A stretch of 7,779 nucleotides of DNA from Campylobacteraceae bacterium (lineage in GTDB: Bacteria; Campylobacterota; Campylobacteria; Campylobacterales; Campylobacteraceae): assembly GCA_031256525.1 (NCBI GenBank), contig JAIRQK010000012.1:1-7779 (forward strand), given 5' to 3'. The position numbers and the translations under genes were made by a program. Shown in pieces: positions 1 to 6,203 of this stretch. The notes under the pieces were generated by a model, which was not told the DNA's origin, did no database searches, and saw nothing but the letters and a program-made list of their open reading frames with translations. Each line of letters begins with the position of its first letter. The stretch's first letter is position 1.

Positions 1-49
1 AAAAGCTACTTTTTTTTTTTTTTTCTACACATAGGCTACACTTAGCCAT
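1..49 (-). CDS. Possible 5' end of a reading frame that runs off the left edge
   Basis: On the minus strand an ATG at 49-47 opens a frame that stays open to the window edge, reading MAKCSLCVEKKKKSSF. The sequence AAGG lies 10 bases upstream (63-60) and could be a weak ribosome binding site. The peptide has a Cys-x-x-Cys pair (residues 4 and 7) followed by a lysine run encoded by the A15 tract. Only 16 codons are visible, so chance is a serious alternative, and no family is recognised. If real, it would be the next gene downstream of the lipoprotein on the same strand. A one-base slip in the A tract would change its frame after residue 9. Confidence 0.22.
   Translation of the reverse strand, partial: MAKCSLCVEKKKKSSF
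10..24. repeat. Homopolymer tract, 15 T (15 A on the minus strand)
   Basis: There are fifteen uninterrupted T residues at 10-24, flanked on both sides by CTAC (6-9 and 25-28). This is far longer than any other run in the window, where most A or T runs are 7 or fewer. Long mononucleotide tracts are prone to slipped-strand mispairing and serve as phase-variation switches in Helicobacter and Campylobacter. The run does not follow a hairpin on the plus strand, so it is not the U-tract of a visible terminator. A sequencing or assembly length error is also possible in such a run. Confidence 0.85.
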
Positions 50-300
50 TTTCTGCTAACCTTAAAGTGCTTAATAAAGACCTAAATTTAGGGATTTAAA
101 AGGCTTAAGAGATAAAATAATAAATCGTATCCTCTACCCTCACGCCGTACTTTTTCACCTAAACTTAAACGATTTCAAAATACCGCTAAAACACACTTAA
201 AATAGAGGTTTAAAAAAAGTAACGAAAATTTTATCTTATCAATTAAAATCAACTAAAATAATAAAATATGGTTACATATAGGTGAAATGCAGGTAAGTTT
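50..300 (-). other. Non-coding leader-like region with nested inverted repeats
   Basis: No convincing gene is seen here. Visible structures are AGATAAAAT at 110-118 matched by ATTTTATCT at 228-236, AAATCGT at 122-128 matched by ACGATTT at 168-174, and a perfect 12-base palindrome CCTAAATTTAGG at 81-92. The centre (128-168) is richer in G and C than its surroundings; read on the minus strand it is purine-rich. Together these could fold into an RNA of about 130 bases transcribed leftward, as a leader or small RNA. A possible weak -10 (TAAAAT, minus strand 233-228) lies at its start. It matches no RNA family I recognise; AT-rich chance pairing is the alternative. Confidence 0.3.
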
Positions 301-363
301 ATCCTTCTCAGTATTAAAACCAAGAGGGCATATTTTAGACTAATATATAAAGTCTGTTTGAAA

Positions 364-924
364 CTATTTTCCTAATTTTTTAATCTCTTTGACGATTATT
401 TTAGATAAAAACTCTATATCTATTGGCTCATCTTCATGGTCCCATTGCCCAAATAATTGTTCTGTTGTGTGAGCTAATTGTACAAACACTGAGCGTTTAA
501 TGTTTGACATAGGGATTGAATATGAAGCTATTAATTTATCAGAGCTATCAACTATTTCAACATAATATTGAAAATTTGGAGTAACTATGGAATTTCCACC
601 AAATTGTTCAAAATAGAATATTCTTTGATATAGCATTTTTACATTTATCTTATACTCATCTCCATAAATCTTCTGCTCTTTAAGATGTTTGGTAAAAAAA
701 CCGATAAATGACTCCTTTAACTCCTCTTGATTAAGATATTGGTCACCCTCAGGAATTGTACTACGACTTTCATCAAGCGTCAAATCAAACTTATTTACAC
801 TATAAGTACTCTTGCCACTCTTAAGTGGAGTCGGCTTTACTTCGTAGTGTACACCTGAGCACCCACTTAGTCCAAACATAAACATAGCTAACACAAAGTA
901 AATAAAAAAACGCACTTTTTTCAT
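364..924 (-). CDS. Small outer-surface lipoprotein, function unknown
   Basis: The 186-residue product starts MKKVRFF, with a basic n-region, a hydrophobic stretch (about residues 6-18) and the lipobox L19-S20-G21-C22. It should therefore be exported by Sec, lipidated on Cys22 and cut by signal peptidase II, leaving a mature part of 165 residues. Residue 23 is Ser, not Asp, which by the E. coli rule favours the outer membrane. The mature part alternates beta-like segments and amphipathic helices, with a strand-rich centre (about residues 92-140) and a lysine-rich C-terminal helix. This is reminiscent of small periplasmic lipoproteins generally, but no named family is recognised. The upstream ATG at 936 is less likely as the start because GAGG at 934-931 sits inside that extension, six bases before the chosen ATG. 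The gene appears monocistronic; yaaA lies 161 bases upstream on the same strand. Confidence 0.8.
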   Translation of the reverse strand: MKKVRFFIYFVLAMFMFGLSGCSGVHYEVKPTPLKSGKSTYSVNKFDLTLDESRSTIPEGDQYLNQEELKESFIGFFTKHLKEQKIYGDEYKINVKMLYQRIFYFEQFGGNSIVTPNFQYYVEIVDSSDKLIASYSIPMSNIKRSVFVQLAHTTEQLFGQWDHEDEPIDIEFLSKIIVKEIKKLGK

Positions 925-930
925 AAATAA

Positions 931-934
931 CCTC
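931..934 (-). promoter_or_regulatory. Ribosome binding site that sets the lipoprotein start
   Basis: GAGG on the minus strand lies six bases before the ATG at 924. It overlaps the alternative in-frame ATG at 936, so that upstream codon would lack its own Shine-Dalgarno. This supports the start four codons inside the longest open frame. Confidence 0.6.
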
Positions 935-952
935 ATAAATTAATTCTTGCGT

Positions 953-961
953 ATCATAACA
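953..961 (-). promoter_or_regulatory. Candidate extended -10 promoter for the lipoprotein gene
   Basis: On the minus strand TG at 961-960 precedes TATGAT at 958-953 with one base between. This is an extended -10 form, placing the transcription start near 946 with a leader of about 22 bases. No good -35 is visible at the usual distance (CATTTA). Campylobacterota vegetative promoters often lack a conserved -35, so this is acceptable but unproven. Confidence 0.35.
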
Positions 962-1025
962 TCAAAATCTTTAAATAAATGTAATTTATATATTAATATA
1001 ATGCTAAGTAAGTAATTATAGAAAA

Positions 1026-1041
1026 AAATTTGTATTTTTAG
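1026..1041 (-). terminator. Weak AT-only hairpin downstream of yaaA, possible terminator
   Basis: AAAAAT and ATTTTT are separated by a four-base loop within 1026-1041, in the 161-base space after the yaaA stop codon. The stem contains only A-T pairs, so its stability is poor. A separate inverted repeat, TATTTG at 1056-1061 with CAAATA at 1071-1076, lies closer to the stop codon but has no following T run on the minus strand. Neither is a strong terminator; read-through into the lipoprotein gene is possible. Confidence 0.15.
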
Positions 1042-1085
1042 ATTTTGGTAGAGCCTATTTGTTACCATGTCAAATAAACCGCTAA

Positions 1086-1823
1086 CTATAGCTTTGTTAT
1101 CTCAAAAAGGTACTCTTTTTTGTTTTTGAACTGTTTTATCTCTATGAGGTTTAAATTTTCCAGTCTAATTTCCCCAAACTCTCTCTCGTTTTTTGGCTGA
1201 AATTTAGCAAGTTCTCTTAATACCAAGCCCCTATAAACTTTTGCAAAATGGCTTACAATTTTACCGTTTTTCAAAAATTTCAAACTCGTATATAAAGAGT
1301 CTACTTGATAAAATTTTTCGTAAAATTCCGCTCTTAAGTCAATTATAAACTCATCTTTTACAAACTCATCCAGTCTGCTTTTGAACACATTTTGGTAGGT
1401 TATCTCTGGTTTTAAGTTATCAATCGTTTCGCCTTGTTGTAATTTGTAGTTTGGGATTTTGTTTTTGGCTAAAATCGGACCGAATAAATTTGAAAAAATG
1501 ATAACATTTTCATCAATAAAGTTTTGCTCATTTGAGTTTAAAGTTTTGTAGTTAAGATGTTTGTACGCAACCCCACTGTATCTTAATATCGCCTTTTGTG
1601 TCAGCTTTTCAAAAAGCGAAGCAGTGTCAAAGTTTGCAATATTTTTCAGCCCAAAAAGTTTTTTTATTTTGTCTTCATCGCCACTTTTCAAAATTTCATC
1701 ATATTTTTTTATAAAAATCTCTCTTTTGGAAAAAAGTTCTTTAAAAAATAGCTCATCTCTTATGTCGTTTTCAAATGGTGAAATATCGCTTTTAGTTTCA
1801 CTTGGCGAAAAGAGTATTTTCAA
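1086..1823 (-). CDS. yaaA: YaaA/UPF0246 (DUF328) family protein, peroxide-stress type
   Basis: The 245-residue product begins MKILFSPSETK, the typical N-terminus of this family (E. coli YaaA, 258 residues, begins MLILISPAKT). Further family-like blocks are YSGVAYKHL at 82-90, FSNLFGP at 110-116 (compare LSGLYGV in E. coli), DLRAEFYEKF at 162-171 and SHFAKVYRGL at 191-200 (compare SFYAKKARGL). It is a cytoplasmic protein with no signal peptide or membrane segment. E. coli YaaA lowers intracellular free iron and DNA damage during hydrogen peroxide stress and has a DNA-binding fold; that role here is inferred from family membership. The start is a TTG at 1823-1821, chosen because AAAGGAGA lies five bases before it and the family N-terminus begins exactly there. 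The open frame extends a further 38 codons upstream without family similarity and overlaps the divergent gene. The enzyme gene at 1903 diverges from it. Confidence 0.85.
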   Translation of the reverse strand: MKILFSPSETKSDISPFENDIRDELFFKELFSKREIFIKKYDEILKSGDEDKIKKLFGLKNIANFDTASLFEKLTQKAILRYSGVAYKHLNYKTLNSNEQNFIDENVIIFSNLFGPILAKNKIPNYKLQQGETIDNLKPEITYQNVFKSRLDEFVKDEFIIDLRAEFYEKFYQVDSLYTSLKFLKNGKIVSHFAKVYRGLVLRELAKFQPKNEREFGEIRLENLNLIEIKQFKNKKEYLFEITKL

Positions 1824-1828
1824 GTATA

Positions 1829-1836
1829 TCTCCTTT
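1829..1836 (-). promoter_or_regulatory. Strong ribosome binding site for the TTG start of yaaA
   Basis: AAAGGAGA on the minus strand ends five bases before TTG at 1823. It is one of the best Shine-Dalgarno matches in the window. It decides between this start and the ATG at 1937, which would push the protein 38 residues into the divergent gene. Confidence 0.8.
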
Positions 1837-1842
1837 GTTCTG

Positions 1843-1870
1843 ATTGTTTTAAATAAACTTTTTGTAGAAT
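1843..1870 (+). promoter_or_regulatory. Candidate promoter for the restriction-modification gene
   Basis: ATTGTT (1843-1848) and TAGAAT (1865-1870) are 16 bases apart on the plus strand, giving a leader of about 26 bases. This overlaps the candidate yaaA promoter on the other strand. TATAAA at 1881-1886 is an alternative -10 with a shorter leader. The ribosome binding site is poor (AAGAGA at 1888-1893, nine bases from ATG), which suggests modest expression. Confidence 0.3.
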
Positions 1871-1877
1871 ATCTCAA
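1850..1877 (-). promoter_or_regulatory. Candidate yaaA promoter
   Basis: On the minus strand TTGAGA (1877-1872) and TATTTA (1855-1850) are 16 bases apart. This would put the transcript start near 1844, just before the ribosome binding site. The 79-base gap is entirely AT-rich, so -10-like strings are expected by chance and confidence is limited. Confidence 0.35.
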
Positions 1878-1902
1878 ATATATAAAAAAGAGATTTAATT
1901 TT

Positions 1903-4900
1903 ATGCAAAAAGAAGAGTTGTATTTTTTACAAAACAATCTTTTTAGTGATTACACTATCAATGGTTTTAAAGGGGATAGTAGTTTTGGTGCAGATAATAT
2001 CGGTGAAGTTTTTAACTCCATAAAATCAATTTACGATGCACCGCTATTTAAGAAAAAGAGCGAAGCTCAACTTGAAGCTGACTTTATCTCAAAAGTTTTA
2101 GGAATGCTTGGATGGGAGAGCATATATCAAGAAGTCAAAAAAGTTTCTGGAAAAATGGAAAAGCCTGATTTCTCACTATTTTTAGATGAAAATTTAAAAA
2201 AAGAGTATGAAAACATAGAAAAAGACGAAAGACTTTCAACAAATAAAAACATCGTTGTATTTTGTGAGTCAAAAGCATACACCGTAGAAATTGACAACAA
2301 TAGAGTAAAAGACAATCCCCATTTTCAGCTTATAAACTATTTGAATAACTTAAATGTTAGATATGGATTTTTAACAAATGGCAGAAAATGGAGATTTTAT
2401 GATAACTCTAAAAAGACAAGTCAAAAAACATTTTATGAAATTGATTTGGAGAAAATAGTATTAGATGATGATGTAGAAGCCTTTAAGTATTTCTATTTTA
2501 TTTTTAAAAAGGATAACTTTTCAAAAATTGACAAAAAAATTAACATCGAAGATATCAGAAAGAAAGATGAAGAAGCAAAGATAGATATAGAAAACAATCT
2601 AAAAAACGTTATCTATGGATATGATGGTAAAGACTCTATATTTCACAAAATTGGAAAAGCTATTTACAAAGCTGATGAAAAAACCTCTATGGAAGATATT
2701 TATGAAAATAGCATCTATTTCATCTTTAGACTACTTTTCATCGCTTACTTTGAAGATAGATATAAAAACTTGTTAGATATGCATAAGCATTACAGAAAAA
2801 TATCATTAAGGCACATTTATAACCTTTTGCAAAACGAAAAAGATGAGGATTTGACAGGATATAGAGCATTAAAAGAGTTGTTTAAAATTTTAAATGAAGG
2901 TGATGTAGCCATTGATATGCCACTTTTTAATGGTGGACTTTTTGACCAAGATAAAGCAAAATTGTTAAATAACCCAAAATTTATGGATAACGAAACTTTA
3001 AAGTTCATTCTTGATGAGCTTTTTAATTACGGAGATGGTCAAAAGTCGCTATTTAAAAGAGACTTCAAAGCTCTATCCATTGCCCATATAGGAAACATCT
3101 ATGAAGGGATACTTAGTTTTAGATTCGAGGTAGTGCAAGAGGATACATATTATGTTGAGTATTCTTATAAAGATAAAAGTGATATTAAAGCCTCTGATGG
3201 ATATTTTGATAAGTATGAGTATGACCAAATAGTTAAAAACAACAAAATATTAAAAGAAGAGTTTTACAAAAAAGGAGATATAGTTCTAAAAAACACTTCA
3301 AACTCAAGGAAAATAACGGCAAGTTACTATACTCCGCAAAGTTTAAGCTCTTTTATGGTTAAAAAAGCGATAGATAACGCAATCAAAAATGGCAAAAACA
3401 TACTTGACCTAAAAATACTCGACAACTCCTGCGGTAGCGGACACTTTTTGGTAAATGCCCTTGATGCGATAGTTTTAAAATCCTTAGAAGAGTTAGACAA
3501 AAACGACAACCTAAAAAAAGAGATAGAAAAAGAGAGCCAAACAATAAAAGAGAATGTTAAAAAATATATTCCAAAACAAGATGTAGATGAATATGATGTT
3601 TTAAAAAGATTACTACTAAAAAAGGTTATATTTGGAGTAGATATCAACCCTTTTGCGGTTGAGCTTACAAAATTATCACTTTGGATGGATAGTTTTATAT
3701 TTGGAACGCCACTTAGTTTTATAGAACACCACATAAAATGCGGCAATGCCCTTATTGGAACAACAAAAGCTGAGTTTTTGGATATTGTTAAACAAAAGGG
3801 ACAAACTACACTTTTTGCTCATAATTTTAAAGATAAGTTTAACAAATTAACAGAAGTTTATAACAAACTTAACGATTTAAAAGATACAACAACAGAAGAG
3901 ATAGAGGAGTCAAAAAGTATATATAATGATGAAATTCTACCAGAATTAACACTATTAAACAATGCCTTAAATGTAATAAATCTTTGGAAATTTAAAGAGT
4001 TTGATAAAACAAATAAAGACTCTTTTCAACCCCTTTCGGTTGATGTAGAACATATTTTTAATAGCACTGATGTCTGGTTAGAAAATGATGTGAATAAGTA
4101 TGCTAAAAAATATCAATTTTTTAATTATGAGATAGAGTTTGCAGAAGTTTTTAGTCAAACGATAGATAAAAAAGGGTTTGATATTGTTATAGGCAATCCG
4201 CCTTGGGACAAAACGAAATTTAGCGACAATGACTTTTTCCCTCAATATGTAAGCAACTACAGAACTCTTATAGAGAGCAAGAAAAAGGAGATAAGAATAA
4301 ACTTGCTTGATAAAGAGTATATCAAAGAAAAATATGATAACGAAAAAGAGATGATAAAAAACCAAAATCTCTTCCTTTTAAACAACTATCTGCTAAATAA
4401 AGGTGCTGGAGATGGAAATCTTTTTAGGTTTTTTGTTGAGAAAAACTTAACTCTTTTAAATAAAAACGGCACTCTAAACTATGTGCTTCCAAGTGCATTG
4501 ATGTTTGAAGATGGAAGTTACAATCTTAGAAAAGAGATATTTAAAAAGTTTTCATTAAACTACTTTTATAGTTTTGAAAATAGAGAAAAAATTTTTCAAG
4601 ATGTTATGTCCCAATACAAATTTGCATTAATGCAAATAGAGAAGACAACTTTTAAAGATAGACAAATAGAGACGATGTTTTATAAAACAAATACATCTTC
4701 GCTTTACAATAAAGATGAAGTTATAAATTATGATATTTCTTCTATAGAAAGTTTAAGTCCACAACATTTGTCAATGATGGAAGTACGAAGTAGTAGAGAT
4801 TTGGAAATACTTGAAAAGTGCTATAAAAAATTTAGCTCTTTTGGAAGCTCTTGGCTTGACTTTAGAAGAGAGCTTGATATGACAAATGATAAATCTATCT

Positions 4901-5796
4901 TCAAAGAAGAGTATAGAGAAAAATATCTCTCTTTATATGAAGGAAAGATGATATGGCAGTTTGATAGTAGATTTGAACAACCAAAATATTTTTTAGATAA
5001 AGATGAGTTTGATAGATATTTAAGTGATACCGAAGCAAGAAGAGTAGTAGGCGATGTATATCCCCAACTAAACAGCAAAAATACGCCGCAAATAAAAGCA
5101 GTTTTGAAGCTCTTAGACTTAAAATATAACCCAAAAAGTAATAAGGAAAATCTAAAACAGCTTCACAAATTTGTAAGGTTTGATAGGGAGTTTTTTAGGC
5201 TTGGATTTAGAGATATTGCAAGAGATACAGATGAGCGAACTTTAATCGCTTCGCTTTTGCCAAAAGATATCGGATGTGGCAATACTTTAAATGTAAGCAT
5301 ACCAAAAAGGTACTATTTTGAAGATGGTATAGTTAAAATAGATGAGGTTTCAAATATAAGGTTGGTTTTTACACTTGGTGTTTTTAACTCTATCATTTTG
5401 GATTTTTTAGCAAGACAAATGGTGCAAATACATGTTAATAAAACTTATATAATGAGACTCCCATTTCCAAAACTTAGTGATGAAGAGATAAAAAAATATC
5501 ATAATGAACTTTTACAAAACTCGTTAAAACTTGCACTTTATAATAATTTTGATGATTTTAGCTCTCTTGCAGATGAGTTTTGTTTAACTAAAAAAGATAT
5601 GCCATTAACAGAAAAACAGTTTGATATTTTAAAAGTGAAAAATGATTGTTTGGTTTTAAAAATGTATGATATAAGCTATGATGAGTTAGAGTATATGCTT
5701 GAAAGTTTTAAGGTATTGAACAACAAGAGACCAGAATATATTAGTTTACTAAAAAGCGAATATAGAAAAAATGTAGACTATAATTTAAAAAAATAG
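1903..5796 (+). CDS. Single-chain type IIG-like restriction-modification enzyme (Eco57I-family N6-adenine methyltransferase with N-terminal nuclease)
   Basis: The 1297-residue product is predicted to cut DNA and to methylate adenine at the same site using S-adenosylmethionine. Residues 50-170 form a PD-(D/E)XK nuclease: E58 in the first helix, P88-D89, E122-S123-K124, then Q142-x3-Y146 and TNGRKW at 158-163. Residues 170-470 are a helical linker with the blocks FNGGLFD (342-348) and IGNIYEGIL (396-404), usual in this class. The methyltransferase carries YYTP (475-478), motif I NSCGSGHFL (508-516, after D507), GVDINP (578-583) and NPPW (765-768). The C-terminal part holds LYEGKMIWQF (1011-1020), RDTDERTLIA (1107-1116) and NKTYIMRLPFPK (1179-1190), typical of target-recognition regions. 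No helicase is present. It is longer than Eco57I-type enzymes (about 1000 residues). The ATG at 1903 was chosen because upstream codons are antisense to yaaA. Family and activity are well supported; the recognition site is unknown. Confidence 0.9.
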   Translation: MQKEELYFLQNNLFSDYTINGFKGDSSFGADNIGEVFNSIKSIYDAPLFKKKSEAQLEADFISKVLGMLGWESIYQEVKKVSGKMEKPDFSLFLDENLKKEYENIEKDERLSTNKNIVVFCESKAYTVEIDNNRVKDNPHFQLINYLNNLNVRYGFLTNGRKWRFYDNSKKTSQKTFYEIDLEKIVLDDDVEAFKYFYFIFKKDNFSKIDKKINIEDIRKKDEEAKIDIENNLKNVIYGYDGKDSIFHKIGKAIYKADEKTSMEDIYENSIYFIFRLLFIAYFEDRYKNLLDMHKHYRKISLRHIYNLLQNEKDEDLTGYRALKELFKILNEGDVAIDMPLFNGGLFDQDKAKLLNNPKFMDNETLKFILDELFNYGDGQKSLFKRDFKALSIAHIGNIYEGILSFRFEVVQEDTYYVEYSYKDKSDIKASDGYFDKYEYDQIVKNNKILKEEFYKKGDIVLKNTSNSRKITASYYTPQSLSSFMVKKAIDNAIKNGKNILDLKILDNSCGSGHFLVNALDAIVLKSLEELDKNDNLKKEIEKESQTIKENVKKYIPKQDVDEYDVLKRLLLKKVIFGVDINPFAVELTKLSLWMDSFIFGTPLSFIEHHIKCGNALIGTTKAEFLDIVKQKGQTTLFAHNFKDKFNKLTEVYNKLNDLKDTTTEEIEESKSIYNDEILPELTLLNNALNVINLWKFKEFDKTNKDSFQPLSVDVEHIFNSTDVWLENDVNKYAKKYQFFNYEIEFAEVFSQTIDKKGFDIVIGNPPWDKTKFSDNDFFPQYVSNYRTLIESKKKEIRINLLDKEYIKEKYDNEKEMIKNQNLFLLNNYLLNKGAGDGNLFRFFVEKNLTLLNKNGTLNYVLPSALMFEDGSYNLRKEIFKKFSLNYFYSFENREKIFQDVMSQYKFALMQIEKTTFKDRQIETMFYKTNTSSLYNKDEVINYDISSIESLSPQHLSMMEVRSSRDLEILEKCYKKFSSFGSSWLDFRRELDMTNDKSIFKEEYREKYLSLYEGKMIWQFDSRFEQPKYFLDKDEFDRYLSDTEARRVVGDVYPQLNSKNTPQIKAVLKLLDLKYNPKSNKENLKQLHKFVRFDREFFRLGFRDIARDTDERTLIASLLPKDIGCGNTLNVSIPKRYYFEDGIVKIDEVSNIRLVFTLGVFNSIILDFLARQMVQIHVNKTYIMRLPFPKLSDEEIKKYHNELLQNSLKLALYNNFDDFSSLADEFCLTKKDMPLTEKQFDILKVKNDCLVLKMYDISYDELEYMLESFKVLNNKRPEYISLLKSEYRKNVDYNLKK

Positions 5797-5815
5797 GGCA
5801 ATTTTTTCGATTTTT
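5788..5815 (+). terminator. Weak possible terminator of the restriction-modification gene
   Basis: AAAAAAT at 5788-5794 pairs with ATTTTTT at 5801-5807 around a six-base loop that contains the end of the stop codon, and TTTTT follows at 5811-5815. The stem has no G-C pair. It is the only hairpin with a T run before the tRNA promoter, so transcription may continue into the tRNA operon. Confidence 0.25.
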
Positions 5816-5846
5816 GGCACACTTTTTTCAATATATAAAATTTCTC

Positions 5847-5875
5847 TTGACTTGCACAACCTTTTAAGATATAAT
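5847..5875 (+). promoter_or_regulatory. Strong sigma-70-type promoter of the tRNA operon
   Basis: TTGACT at 5847-5852 and a perfect TATAAT at 5870-5875 are separated by the optimal 17 bases. The transcript would start near 5882, giving a leader of about 14 bases before the first tRNA. This is the best promoter match in the window, and a near-consensus -35 is notable for Campylobacterota. It fits a stable-RNA operon. Confidence 0.85.
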
Positions 5876-5895
5876 TTCCGCTCACAAAAATATGT

Positions 5896-5971
5896 GCCGA
5901 TGTAGCTCAGTTGGTAGAGCAACTGCCTTGTAAGCAGTAGGTCGGGGGTTCGAGTCCCTTTATCGGCTCCA
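5896..5971 (+). tRNA. tRNA-Thr (anticodon UGU)
   Basis: All four arms are present. The acceptor stem is 5896-5902 with 5961-5967, and the anticodon stem is 5922-5926 with 5934-5938. The anticodon TGT lies at 5929-5931, the variable loop is AGGTC, and the T loop TTCGAGT is at 5949-5955. The CCA end is encoded (5969-5971). The T stem has two G-U pairs (GGGGG with CCCTT) and the acceptor stem a third at its inner end, so the 3' half is weaker than in its neighbours. It reads ACA and probably other ACN codons. It is the first gene of the cluster, as thrU is in the E. coli tufB operon. Confidence 0.95.
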
Positions 5972-6020
5972 TTTTTTGTTGCAGTGTTTGACCAGATTAT
6001 GGTTTTAAATATCGCTTTTA

Positions 6021-6106
6021 GGTGAGATACTCAAGCGGCCAACGAGGGCAGACTGTAAATCTGCTGGTTTTTACCTACGAAGGTTCGAATCCTTCTCTCA
6101 CCACCA
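6021..6106 (+). tRNA. tRNA-Tyr (anticodon GUA)
   Basis: The acceptor stem pairs 6021-6027 with 6096-6102 in seven Watson-Crick pairs. Anticodon GTA is at 6055-6057, in the loop closed by 6048-6052 and 6060-6064. The long variable arm at 6065-6078, with GGT paired to ACC, marks it as a class II tRNA, as expected for bacterial tRNA-Tyr. The T stem is GAAGG with CCTTC. The discriminator base is A and the CCA is encoded at 6104-6106. It lies 49 bases after tRNA-Thr, in the tyrU position of the E. coli operon. Confidence 0.95.
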
Positions 6107-6118
6107 TTATTAGCCAGT

Positions 6119-6195
6119 GCGGGAATAGCTCAGTTGGCTAGAGCATCAGCCTTCCAAGCTGAGGGTCGCGGGTTCGAGTCCCGTTTCCCGCTCCA
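6119..6195 (+). tRNA. tRNA-Gly (anticodon UCC)
   Basis: The acceptor stem GCGGGAA at 6119-6125 pairs fully with 6185-6191. Anticodon TCC is at 6153-6155, and the T arm is GCGGG-TTCGAGT-CCCGT. CCA is encoded at 6193-6195. It reads GGA and GGG codons. It follows tRNA-Tyr by only 12 bases, so the two almost certainly share one transcript. It occupies the glyT position of the E. coli order. Confidence 0.95.
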
Positions 6196-6203
6196 AAGAT
6201 AAG

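Noticed and set aside
55..109. Integron attC-like site from the TAAC strings
   Set aside because: No matching GTTRRRY partner and no paired core sites were found at the expected spacing.
287..343. 18-codon plus-strand frame (MQVSLSFSVLKPRGHILD)
   Set aside because: It is too short, its upstream AGGTGA is too close to the ATG to work well as a ribosome binding site, and no family is recognised. It could be a relic, but nothing supports it.
337..355. AGACT/AGTCT inverted repeat after the lipoprotein gene as a terminator
   Set aside because: There are only five pairs with a nine-base loop, and no T run follows on the minus strand.
1561..1902. 114-codon in-frame N-terminal extension of the restriction-modification gene
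   Set aside because: It lies mostly antisense to yaaA, whose family match is clear. The extension is Ser/Phe/Leu-rich without domain features, and the conserved enzyme N-terminus begins at the ATG at 1903.
1824..1937. 38-codon N-terminal extension of YaaA from ATG at 1937
   Set aside because: The family N-terminus starts at the TTG at 1823, which has its own strong Shine-Dalgarno. The extension would overlap the divergent gene and has no family similarity.
1903..5796. BREX PglX or DISARM DrmMI methyltransferase
   Set aside because: The N-terminal PD-(D/E)XK nuclease fits a type IIG-like enzyme, and none of the partner genes of those systems is present.
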